Assembly: GCA_947500775.1 (NCBI GenBank)
Contig: CANMTD010000006.1
Location: 62,001-126,000, forward strand
Direction of reading: 5' to 3'
Source: an uncultured Paracoccaceae bacterium
Lineage (GTDB): Bacteria > Pseudomonadota > Alphaproteobacteria > Rhodobacterales > Rhodobacteraceae
Length of the DNA stretch: 64,000 nt
Under the pieces are notes generated by a model. The model had not been told where the DNA came from. It did no database searches and saw only the letters and a list, made by a program, of their open reading frames with translations. This document shows, one piece after another, positions 54,117 through 61,561 of the stretch. Positions within the stretch are counted from its first letter, which is position 1, and the number at the start of each line of letters is the position of its first letter. The translations under genes were made by a program, and so were the position numbers.

Positions 54117-54999
54117 GATTTTCTCCTCCCAAAGTCGTTGTCATTCCTTCCTTGCCTCCCGGCATTCGCGCCAAAGCGTCCACAAAATAGGAACGGAATC
54201 CTTCGGGATGCTCGCTCATCGGGAAATGGCCAAGTTCATCCATCACCGTCAGGGTCGCGCCGGGAATGGCACCGGCAGTGCGCGTGGCATCCTCGGGCGT
54301 ACAGGTAAGGTCATAGGCACCAACCAGGATGTGAACCGGGGTATGAGACGTATCGATCTGGCCGAGCCGCCCACAAAGGCTGTCATCTTGCGTGTAAAAA
54401 CTCAGATCGCCGCGAAATACCCCTGGCCCACTCATCATGAACATCCAGAGCGTGTTCCAACGCTCAACCGCAGGCGCGTGGGGCGAGATATTGGCTGAAA
54501 CCAATGCTGCGCCCATCTCGCCGCCATGGGCATCCGGGCGATGAAACCAATCAATGTCATACCAAGCAGGCTGAAAATCACTGGCCTCGATCGCGATGAA
54601 CCCCGCGAAACGGTCAGCATGAAGCGCCGCCATTTGCAGCGCTATCCGGCCACCCATAGAACAACCCGCAAGGATCGGGCGATCAAGACCAAGCGTATCT
54701 GCAACGCTCAATACGGTCTCCACATAGCTCTCGGTTGTCAGCAGGTATTCTTCGGTCTCGAACCCTTTTGGAGGCAAGCTTTTGCCATGCCATGGCATGT
54801 CGAAGGCGATCAGCCGGTTGGACTTCGTGATCTCTGGATCGTTCAGCAAATGGCGCCACTGGCGGCTATCGGCACCTGCCGTGTGCAGGCAGATGACGGG
54901 TCTCCCTTGCCCGGCCTCTTCGAAATAGACCCGCTGTGTTCGCCCCGCGATCTCGGTGACCAGATAGCGCCCTGTGATCGGTTCAATTACGCCGCTCAT
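54100..54999 (-). CDS. Alpha/beta hydrolase (enol-lactonase-like candidate)
   Basis: A 299-residue hydrolase. The oxyanion loop is in ICLHTAGADSRQW, the nucleophile elbow is AGCSMGG, an Asp acid is in LVGAYDLTCTPED and the His is in ELGHFPMSEHPEG. The nucleophile context and cluster suggest CatD/PcaD-like hydrolysis of an enol-lactone or ring-cleavage product. It overlaps the SCP2-like gene by four bases. Other esterases are possible. Confidence 0.82.
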   Translation of the reverse strand: MSGVIEPITGRYLVTEIAGRTQRVYFEEAGQGRPVICLHTAGADSRQWRHLLNDPEITKSNRLIAFDMPWHGKSLPPKGFETEEYLLTTESYVETVLSVADTLGLDRPILAGCSMGGRIALQMAALHADRFAGFIAIEASDFQPAWYDIDWFHRPDAHGGEMGAALVSANISPHAPAVERWNTLWMFMMSGPGVFRGDLSFYTQDDSLCGRLGQIDTSHTPVHILVGAYDLTCTPEDATRTAGAIPGATLTVMDELGHFPMSEHPEGFRSYFVDALARMPGGKEGMTTTLGGENLEKEH

Positions 55000-55367
55000 G
55001 CTGCCACCTCGCGGCCAAGTGCAAGGAACTCCTTGAAAAATCGCAAGTTTTTGACAAGTGTCAGGATGTCGCCATCAACCCGTGCCCGACCGATTTTCAC
55101 CAAACCAAAAATGTCGTGAAAACCCGGTTCCGGCTTAGGTTGCCAGAAGGCCGCCAATGCCTCAGCATCCGTGCGAAGGGCAAAGCGCCATGGAGTCTTG
55201 CGACTAGGTCCTTCGCCAATTTCGGCAAGCTGTCCCTTTTCGAAGGTCAGGTAGAATTCGTCGTCGCCAAGCTGAAGCAACACGGTTTCTGAAAACAGCC
55301 GCCCCAACCGCAGCAGATGCGCCTTTCGTGACAGTTCTTCCGCCATATGTTCTAGTTTGGCCCGCAA
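54996..55367 (-). CDS. SCP2-like small protein
   Basis: A 123-residue protein with a beta-rich centre (LLQLGDDEFYLTFEKGQLAE and WRFALRTDAEALAAFWQ) and a hydrophobic end (VKNLRFFKEFLALG), resembling sterol-carrier-protein-2-type ligand pockets. The TTG at 55367 has GGAGGAG eight bases before it. A longer ATG (55415) has no such site. It is first in the minus-strand operon. A carrier or partner role for hydrophobic intermediates is inferred. Confidence 0.6.
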   Translation of the reverse strand: MRAKLEHMAEELSRKAHLLRLGRLFSETVLLQLGDDEFYLTFEKGQLAEIGEGPSRKTPWRFALRTDAEALAAFWQPKPEPGFHDIFGLVKIGRARVDGDILTLVKNLRFFKEFLALGREVAA

Positions 55368-55436
55368 GGGTTTTCTCCTCCCATAAGTTGCGGGAAAGAT
55401 GGAACTCATCGCCAAAGACCAGCAATGTCGGTCAGG

Positions 55437-55511
55437 GTATCCCTCGATACCTCACCAACTTCATCGGAAGGCAAATGATCAGTGTTCGGCCATTTGGGTA
55501 TCGGTCGATAC
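55437..55511. promoter_or_regulatory. Two GTATC-N4-GATAC operator-like sites
   Basis: GTATC-CCTC-GATAC (55437-55450) and GTATC-GGTC-GATAC (55498-55511) have identical half-sites and spacing, 61 bases apart start to start. They lie in the divergent promoter region of the SCP2/hydrolase/Liv/BKACE operon and the dioxygenase gene. A LysR regulator is encoded 1 kb away. The halves recall the ATAC...GTAT boxes of CatM/BenM-type regulators, in inverted order. Confidence 0.7.
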
Positions 55512-55622
55512 TGAACAATGCATTGGAGCAAAGCTGTGCTTGACCGAATGTCGGATGTGGAAATGCGCGGGGGCAAACCCCCAATTCAATCCACTGATCC
55601 AGGAAGATAGGGAGGACCTATT

Positions 55623-56492
55623 ATGCGCAATGTGACAATCGAAAATGTAACCGATGTGGTGATCAATTCTTTGGGCGAGAATGGCACGATTACTGATCGC
55701 AACCGTGAAATCTTAACCAGCCTTGTCCGGCACATGCATGATTTTTGTCGTGACGTGAAACTGCAGCATGACGAATTTCTTTATGCCTGTGACTACCTCG
55801 CGCGGGCGGGGCAAACCTGCGATGATAAAAGGCAGGAATTTATCCTACTGGGAGATATTCTCGGCATCGAGGTGCTTGTCGACATGCTGACCCATCCGGT
55901 TGAAGGGACAGAGAGTGAATCGACCGTGCTCGGGCCGTTTTATCGTGAAAATCCGCCCGTGCTGCCTAAAGGCGCGTCCACGGTGCAAAAGCACTTCGAC
56001 GACGAGGAAAGCGTTTATTTCGAGGGCTATGTTCGGGACGCGAATGGAAACGGTGTCGAGGGCGTCACCATGGATGTCTGGGAAGATGCGCCCAACGGCC
56101 TTTATGAAAACCACGACCCAGATCAGCCCGACTTCAACCTTCGCGGTCGGTTCCTGACCGATGAGAATGGGCATTACGCTTTTCGCGCGGTGCGGCCCGT
56201 GCCTTACCCAATCCCGGACAACGAAACTGCGGGAGAGCTGCTGCGCGCCATGGGTCACCACCCAAACCGGCCGGGGCACATGCACTTCATCCTGTCCAAA
56301 GACGGGTACCGGACGTTGGTCAGCCAAGTCTATGACAGCGACAGTGATTGGCTCGACAATGACAGCGTCTTTGCAGTCAAAGAAAGCCTCGTGGGCAAGT
56401 TCAACCCTGCAGGTGACAACCTGGATACCGATCTTCACATCCAGTTCGACTTCGTTTTGAAGGCGGCAGAGGCGGCCATCGCTGCGGAGTGA
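55623..56492 (+). CDS. Intradiol ring-cleavage dioxygenase (catechol/hydroxyquinol 1,2-type)
   Basis: A 289-residue enzyme. The N-terminal helical dimer/lipid-binding domain (residues 1-95) is typical of catechol and hydroxyquinol 1,2-dioxygenases. It is followed by the catalytic domain with iron ligands: Tyr in NGLYENHDPDQPDFNLRGRF, Tyr in RPVPYPIPDN, and His residues in RPGHMHFILS. It converts a catechol to a cis,cis-muconate. GGAGG precedes the ATG. A muconate-cycloisomerase gene in the same island favours catechol-type use. The sequence blocks are also close to hydroxyquinol enzymes, so the exact substrate is open. Confidence 0.9.
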   Translation: MRNVTIENVTDVVINSLGENGTITDRNREILTSLVRHMHDFCRDVKLQHDEFLYACDYLARAGQTCDDKRQEFILLGDILGIEVLVDMLTHPVEGTESESTVLGPFYRENPPVLPKGASTVQKHFDDEESVYFEGYVRDANGNGVEGVTMDVWEDAPNGLYENHDPDQPDFNLRGRFLTDENGHYAFRAVRPVPYPIPDNETAGELLRAMGHHPNRPGHMHFILSKDGYRTLVSQVYDSDSDWLDNDSVFAVKESLVGKFNPAGDNLDTDLHIQFDFVLKAAEAAIAAE

Positions 56493-56513
56493 GCCTTCGA
56501 AAACCTTTGCAGA

Positions 56514-56541
56514 GCTCCCGGCATTATGGCGGGAGTTCTTT
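56514..56541 (+). terminator. Intrinsic terminator after the dioxygenase gene
   Basis: CTCCCG and CGGGAG form a 6-bp stem around a nine-base loop followed by TTCTTT, 22 bases after the dioxygenase stop. It separates the dioxygenase from the LysR gene. Confidence 0.65.
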
Positions 56542-56593
56542 GCATTTCGGGAACCGTTGCCGCAAACTTGGGCGAATGAGTACCGGAGTTTGA

Positions 56594-57484
56594 ATGAACC
56601 TCAAGCAGATGACATATTTCGTGGCTGTCGCCGAGGAGCTGCACTTTGGTCGCGCGGCGGAACGTCTCGACATGGCTCAACCTCCGCTTTCGCGACAGAT
56701 CAAACAGATCGAAACCGAATTGGGTGTGCTCCTTTTCAACCGAGGTCGAAATGCAATCACGCTCACGCAGGCGGGCGAGCGGTTATTTGAGCGGGTACAG
56801 TCGATCCTTACTCAAATCGAAGACGCCAAACTTGAAGTGCGTCGCATCGGTCAAGGTGCAGAAGGGCGACTTAGGATCGGCTTTGTCGGATCATCGACAT
56901 TCGGCCTGTTGCCCAACATCATCAAATCATTTCGCGCCAATTACCGCGATGTCAATCTAAGTCTCATGCCGATGAACAACGCCCAGCTTCATCGAACATT
57001 GGTGCGGCGTGAAATCGACGTAGCATTCGCGCGCCCTGCCCTTCAAGATTCGGAATTCCTCACCCGCCAGTTGGCCGAAGAAGCGCTCGTCGCAGCGGCA
57101 CCCGACACGCTCGAAACGGCACGACGCGGCGTGGTTACACTGGCAGAGATCGCTGACACAAACCTCATCCTCTACCCTGAATTTCCCCGTCCAAGCTATG
57201 CTGATTTCGTGCTTGAGAACCTCGAGCGGCGCGGCGTGGAAATCACAAAACGCGTCTTTACAATGGACCTCCAAACCGCGCTAAGTCTTGTCGCCATCGG
57301 TGAAGGCACTTGCATCGTGCCAGCATCTGTTGCCAGTGCTGCCCGCAATGGCGTTCGATTTCTGGACCTCGCGCCTGCGCTCGACCTCACGACCCTATCG
57401 ATTAACCACCGGATCGACGAACAAAGCGTGCATGTCAGAAATTTCATCAACATCGCGCAATCGGTCGCCCGCAAAACGATCTGA
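56594..57484 (+). CDS. LysR-family transcriptional regulator
   Basis: A 296-residue regulator. The N-terminal helix-turn-helix is at about residues 5-65 (MTYFVAVAEELHFGRAAERL and LSRQIKQIETELGVLLFNRG), then the effector-binding domain (RIGFVGSSTFGLLPNIIKSF). The N-terminus is close to CatR/CatM/BenM-type regulators, which respond to muconate. It sits between the dioxygenase and cycloisomerase genes and is the likely reader of the GTATC-N4-GATAC sites. Confidence 0.9.
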   Translation: MNLKQMTYFVAVAEELHFGRAAERLDMAQPPLSRQIKQIETELGVLLFNRGRNAITLTQAGERLFERVQSILTQIEDAKLEVRRIGQGAEGRLRIGFVGSSTFGLLPNIIKSFRANYRDVNLSLMPMNNAQLHRTLVRREIDVAFARPALQDSEFLTRQLAEEALVAAAPDTLETARRGVVTLAEIADTNLILYPEFPRPSYADFVLENLERRGVEITKRVFTMDLQTALSLVAIGEGTCIVPASVASAARNGVRFLDLAPALDLTTLSINHRIDEQSVHVRNFINIAQSVARKTI

Positions 57485-57487
57485 ATA

Positions 57488-58633
57488 TCAGTTGATTGCT
57501 TTGAGCCGGCCCCTACTACTATCGCGACGATAAAAATCTACTTTGCTCATGTCGAGTTCCGCTCCGTGTCCCGGTCCTTCCGGCAGGTGGACAGCAAATC
57601 CCGAATAGCGGATCGGATTGATCAAAATCTCGTCTGTGAACAACAAGGGCCCAAAGAGCTCACACCCCCAATCAAGCCGATCAACCGTCGCGAAAAGATG
57701 CAATGCAGCAGCGGTGCCGATCCCGCTTTCCAGCATCGTGCCACCATAGGTGCCAATCCCGGCGGCATTTGCAATGGCGCAAACCTCACTAGCGCGTTTC
57801 AACCCGCCCGATTGGGCGATCTTAACCGCAAAGACATCGGCCGCCCGATCACAGGCAAAGGCGAGGGCGTCCGTCGGCCCGTTCAACGCCTCGTCAGCCA
57901 TCACGGCGATCCGGCTCGCGCGGGTTAGGTCAGCCATTCCGACGCGGTCACGCGCCTCTATCGGTTGCTCCGCCAAGGTGACGCCAAGCTCTTCAAGCCC
58001 AGCCAGACCCCATTTCGCGTCATGACGCGACCATGATTGATTGACATCAACCCGGATTTCCGCGCCGCCGCCGAGCGCGCCGCGGATGGCCGCCACATGG
58101 GCGATATCCTCGCGCACATCACGTTTGCCGATCTTTAATTTGAAAATCCGATGACGTTCAGATGCGATAACGTCGCGCGCTTCCTCGATATCCATCTCTG
58201 CCTGACCGCTCGCAAGGGTCCAAGCCACCGGAAACTCAGTCCGTTGCATACCGCCAAATAACTCGGCCAGTGAAATGCCCCGACGCCGCGCCAGCCCATC
58301 CCAAAGAGCCGTCTCCACCGCGGCGCGCGCGATGGCGTTGCCTTTGACGTTGGCCTCGACCTTCGCAATCGCGGCATTCACATTTTCCGCCGCTTGCCCT
58401 TCAAGAACTGGTGCGATGTAGGTCAGGATCGCAGACTGAATGCTTTCGGGGCTTTCGGCACCATAGCTCAGACCTCCAATGGATGTCCCTTCCCCCAAAC
58501 CTACCGAGCCATCCGAAAAACGAACCTGCACCAACACAAAGCTTTGCTGTCGCATGGTCGCCATGGCGAGCACATGCCCACGTATGGTTGGGACATCGAG
58601 AATGAACGCATCGATTTTGTCGATCTTGGTCAA
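57488..58633 (-). CDS. Muconate cycloisomerase-like enolase-superfamily enzyme
   Basis: A 381-residue enzyme of the mandelate racemase / muconate lactonising family. It carries the KxK motif FKLKIGKR (acid/base lysine), metal ligands in IRVDVNQSW (Asp), TLAEQPIEA (Glu) and MADEALNG (Asp), the second lysine in VFAVKIAQSGG and the glutamate in MLESGIGTAAAL. All catalytic positions of CatB appear intact. TTG 58633 with GAGG upstream is the start. Three island genes use TTG starts. It converts cis,cis-muconate to muconolactone if CatB-like. Other cycloisomerases or dipeptide epimerases are less likely here. Confidence 0.86.
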   Translation of the reverse strand: MTKIDKIDAFILDVPTIRGHVLAMATMRQQSFVLVQVRFSDGSVGLGEGTSIGGLSYGAESPESIQSAILTYIAPVLEGQAAENVNAAIAKVEANVKGNAIARAAVETALWDGLARRRGISLAELFGGMQRTEFPVAWTLASGQAEMDIEEARDVIASERHRIFKLKIGKRDVREDIAHVAAIRGALGGGAEIRVDVNQSWSRHDAKWGLAGLEELGVTLAEQPIEARDRVGMADLTRASRIAVMADEALNGPTDALAFACDRAADVFAVKIAQSGGLKRASEVCAIANAAGIGTYGGTMLESGIGTAAALHLFATVDRLDWGCELFGPLLFTDEILINPIRYSGFAVHLPEGPGHGAELDMSKVDFYRRDSSRGRLKAIN

Positions 58634-58750
58634 GGTGTAGATCCTCTATGCTGTCATTCAAATTGTGGGCCAACAGCATCGAACGGTCCATTACCCATTC
58701 GGTCTTGCCTGATACTTAGAAGTTAGGACCGGCCCACAAGAGACATTCGC

Positions 58751-58762
58751 AAAATTAATTTT
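58751..58762. promoter_or_regulatory. AT-rich palindrome upstream of the cycloisomerase gene
   Basis: AAAATTAATTTT is a perfect 12-base palindrome about 120 bases before the cycloisomerase TTG. It may be part of the promoter/activator region. A GTATC half-site (minus strand) lies closer to the gene near 58706. Confidence 0.35.
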
Positions 58763-58866
58763 TCCGCAACGCAAGATCGCCAGAGCGGGCATTTTCGTAA
58801 CGAGCAGCATTCTGACGGCTTGACCGACGGTCTGCGGGACTTTGCTGCCTTTGGCGGAAAGCCTTT

Positions 58867-58944
58867 TTACCGCTCCTGCAAGGCAAGGCGAACGCCGAGT
58901 GCACAGTAAATGCCACCGACGACCTTAACCCGTAAACGGGCAGC
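58867..58944 (-). pseudogene. Relic of a LysE/RhtB exporter C-terminus
   Basis: A minus frame reads AARLRVKVVGGIYCALGVRL followed by ALQER and TAA at 58867-58869. This resembles the last helix and tail of LysE/RhtB exporters (GAVLIGLGVRLAL pattern). An in-frame TGA lies three codons upstream, and the IS left end starts 29 bases further on, so the rest of the gene was lost, probably by the IS-linked deletion. Confidence 0.45.
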
Positions 58945-58972
58945 CCATCACCGAAACAGATGGATCGCTAAC

Positions 58973-59872
58973 TGAGGTGCCTCTAGATTTGTAGACGCTT
59001 TGCCCCCTAACTTTGAGGCAAGGAGGCCGACATGGGGACAAGCAACTACAGCGACGAGTTCAAGCGCGCTGCAGTGCGTCAGATCACGGGGCGAGGCTAT
59101 CCAGTTCGGGAGGTTTCACGTCGTTTGGGCGTCAATACGCATTCCTTGTACAAATGGCTGAAGCTGTTCGGGGAACCGGCGGCAAAGCCGGGTGCTGTGG
59201 ACCATGAAGCTGAGAACCCTGTGGCCAGATTGGCATCGTTGGCCGGGATCGCTGCACAGGTGGGCTACAAACGTCGCCCAGGGCGGTATGGCGGCAGGCC
59301 AGCCATCGTTGCCGAGAACAGGTTGGAACAACGGTTTCAGGTAGCCTGCGCCAGATCAGATCTGGGTGACAGACATCACCTATATCAAGACCCACGCAGG
59401 CTGGCTGTATCTGTGCGTGGTCATTGACCTGTTTGCCCGACGGGTGGTGGGTTGGTCGGCACAATCACGCATGACCACGGACCTCGCATTGCAGGCACGT
59501 CTGATGGCCGTTTGGCGACGCAAGCCCACAGAGAGGGTCACGGTGCACTCAGATCAGGGTTCACAGTTCACAAGTCGGGAGTGGCAGGCGTTTCTTCGCC
59601 AGCATAGCCTTGATGCAAGTATGAGCCGACGCGGGAACTGCCATGACAATGCTGTTGCTGAAACCGTCTTCCAATTGCTGAAACGGAAACGGATTAGGCG
59701 ACGAACCTACCCAACCCGCGAAACTGCAAGACAGGACGTGTTCGAATACATCGAGATGTTCTACAATTCCAAACGCAAGCACACGAACAATGGCATGCTG
59801 TCGCCCGTTGAATTCGAAGAAAGACAGCTCAAATTGAAACAGGCAGGTGTCTCGGAAACCAGGGGCACCTCA
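58973..59872 (+). mobile_element. Defective IS3-family insertion sequence
   Basis: The left end TGAGGTGCCTCTAG (from 58973) is matched by the right end, whose complement begins TGAGGTGCCCCTGG (ending at 59872), giving imperfect inverted repeats of about 25 bases. The 900-base element is shorter than a complete IS3-type element (about 1.2-1.3 kb) because of an internal deletion in the transposase. No target-site duplication was found, so the flanks were probably rearranged after insertion. Confidence 0.75.
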
Positions 59873-59887
59873 CTGGAGCCTGATTAG
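59032..59887 (+). pseudogene. IS3-family transposase, internally deleted and frameshifted
   Basis: OrfA starts at 59032 with its helix-turn-helix (YSDEFKRAAVRQITGRGYPV, VSRRLGVNTHSLYKWLKL). At about residue 60 it jumps directly into the OrfB linker (ARLASLAGIAAQVGYKRRPG), so the rest of OrfA and the start of OrfB are missing. A frameshift near 59350-59360 separates this from the DDE core. The core is intact: first Asp in VTDITYIKTHAG, second in VHSDQGSQFTS and Glu in RGNCHDNAVAETVFQLL. It is unlikely to be active. Confidence 0.85.
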
Positions 59888-60123
59888 GTTTCAGATAAAT
59901 GCCAACTCGGATCGTCTATGAATGTCGCATATGTCGCACTCGAACCTTCAATTTCTTTCCTACCAAGATACGTGCTCAAATCAAGAAACGTAGCGTACTC
60001 AATCGATTGCTCACAAAACCATGTTGCCTCGCACTCATAGCAATGGAACACTGTCCGATTTGTAGCGCCAATGTACACTTTTTTAATCCAGTCCTGCTGG
60101 CAGCGCGGACACTCAATCTTCAT
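59884..60123 (-). CDS. Zinc-ribbon protein, candidate immunity protein of the orphan toxin
   Basis: A 79-residue protein with two CxxC knuckles (IECPRCQQDWIKKV and FHCYECEATWFCEQ) forming a zinc ribbon, then an acidic C-terminal region. It starts 13 bases after the stop of the orphan toxin fragment, on the same strand. This is the position of immunity genes in CDI and other polymorphic-toxin loci. Its stop overlaps the end of the IS transposase frame on the other strand. The sequence is AT-richer than the core genes. The immunity function is inferred from position only. Confidence 0.6.
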   Translation of the reverse strand: MKIECPRCQQDWIKKVYIGATNRTVFHCYECEATWFCEQSIEYATFLDLSTYLGRKEIEGSSATYATFIDDPSWHLSET

Positions 60124-60136
60124 TTCGGCACCTACA

Positions 60137-61339
60137 TCAGTATGGGTAAGCGGTAATTATTTCAGTTGTACCGGGTTTTACAATAACACGGATCGAAGTT
60201 TCGCCAGCTGTGCCAATAGGCCTCCCCATATCAACAATGAACGCAGCTGCATCATTAGGATCCGGTGTACCTCGTCTCATCCATGCTTCGTCAACAAGAG
60301 CTAAAGCGTCGTCACCTTGCGCGTTAAATACACTGTGCTTACCCGTTTTGGGGAAAGTAGGGGTTGAGTATGTGTGATCTAACACATGATCTACGCGGTT
60401 ACCAAATTTTGGATCAACGCCATATTTTAAACCACTCGGTGAAACATGGACAGTATCGCCTGCCGGTGTTCGATACGAGGTAAAGCCTTTTGGTGTCGGA
60501 ATTTGCGCACCAGCCGGGTTGAGTTTCGTCCAGTTGTCCGGAACTACGCTATTCACATCAAGCCCATCGGAAATGTCTATACGGACCTCTCCGTCGTCAC
60601 TATGTCGTATGACACCTTCGACAACATCGTCCCCGCGCCTTACCAGAACTCTGACAAGATCGCCCGCCAAGGGAACCAAGCCGGCAACCGCGCCCAGGCA
60701 AGTGCCCCAGGATACATCCACCCCACACTCGGCGAAGCCCTTGACGTCTCCGGCCCCCGGAACGAAATCAATTACTATGCCTGCAGCGGCCAGAAACGCT
60801 TCTATATTTTCTGAATTTTCTCCTCTGCGGCGCGCATCTTCCGCCAAGCGAACAACTTCGCTTTCGAATGCTGTGTCACACGCGGCATCAGAAAGACCGC
60901 CACAGGAGACCAGACCAAATTGTTCTCGGAAATTGGCCCCTTCCCCGGCTTCGTAAACAGCGTGCCAATCGATGTCATAGGGCAGGGATTCCGCCACATC
61001 ATATTGTAAAGAAGTAAATGTCGCTTCCCATCCGCTCGGCGCCAGAATACTGATGACATCGTCAAAGCCCTGAGAGTGCTCGGCGATGACAATCTGTGCC
61101 AGATGTTGCGCTATGCACGCCTGATCTGAACCACAAGCCAGCAGCTCCCGATTATGCTGTTCGCTTAGCGCCTTATAGCGCGCAATCACGGCCGAGCAGC
61201 TCGAGTAGTCGAAGCCTTGCCTACACGCGAGCAGTTCGTCCCTGAATTTCGCCAGCTCAGTATGCGTCAGATAGTTGTTCTCAATCGCCGAACTGGCAAC
61301 CGTAGGCGCGGACCATGGACAATCGAAGAACGCGACCAA
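60137..61339 (-). CDS. Orphan CdiA-type toxin C-terminus (pretoxin plus toxin domain)
   Basis: A frame of 400 residues begins at TTG 61339, two codons after an in-frame stop, with no signal peptide or secretion domain. Residues 17-26 read SAIENNYLTH, like the VENN motif that opens CdiA C-termini. Four cysteines follow in a C-x8-C-x20-C-x5-C pattern, then a hydrophobic linker (AAAGIVIDFVPGAGDVKGF, AVAGLVPLAGDLVRVLV). The last 110 residues look like a toxin (VDHVLDHTYS, GKHSVFNAQGDD, PGTTEIITAYP), with histidines as in RNase-type toxins. Lacking its own start region, it is probably silent until recombined onto a full-length CdiA. Confidence 0.72.
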   Translation of the reverse strand: MVAFFDCPWSAPTVASSAIENNYLTHTELAKFRDELLACRQGFDYSSCSAVIARYKALSEQHNRELLACGSDQACIAQHLAQIVIAEHSQGFDDVISILAPSGWEATFTSLQYDVAESLPYDIDWHAVYEAGEGANFREQFGLVSCGGLSDAACDTAFESEVVRLAEDARRRGENSENIEAFLAAAGIVIDFVPGAGDVKGFAECGVDVSWGTCLGAVAGLVPLAGDLVRVLVRRGDDVVEGVIRHSDDGEVRIDISDGLDVNSVVPDNWTKLNPAGAQIPTPKGFTSYRTPAGDTVHVSPSGLKYGVDPKFGNRVDHVLDHTYSTPTFPKTGKHSVFNAQGDDALALVDEAWMRRGTPDPNDAAAFIVDMGRPIGTAGETSIRVIVKPGTTEIITAYPY

Positions 61340-61561
61340 CGCTCAAAATGAGTTGGGTAACGCTGGTCGCTGCGATGCTGATCAGCGCAGCGCTGGCAGG
61401 CGCAGGGGCTGTTTTACTTCACAAAACAGGAGCTGGATACCAATCGGTTTGATGACGCATACTGGTGCGACCAAGCAAAAGGCCAGATCATCAACAGCCA
61501 AGCAGGCAGCAAATTCTGCGCAATACACATGCCGAACTATATCGAGCCTGCGGCGGAGTGA
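61315..61561 (+). pseudogene. Frameshifted small membrane-protein gene
   Basis: From ATG 61315 the frame reads a positively charged start and a helix (MSWVTLVAAMLISAALAGAG) and then stops early. Removing one base from the GGGG run near 61407 joins it to LFYFTKQELDTNRFDDAYW and onward to TGA 61559-61561, making about 82 residues with one N-terminal helix. The stop abuts the immunity-gene stop on the other strand. No family is recognised. It is either a broken gene, a sequencing error in the G run, or chance. Confidence 0.35.
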
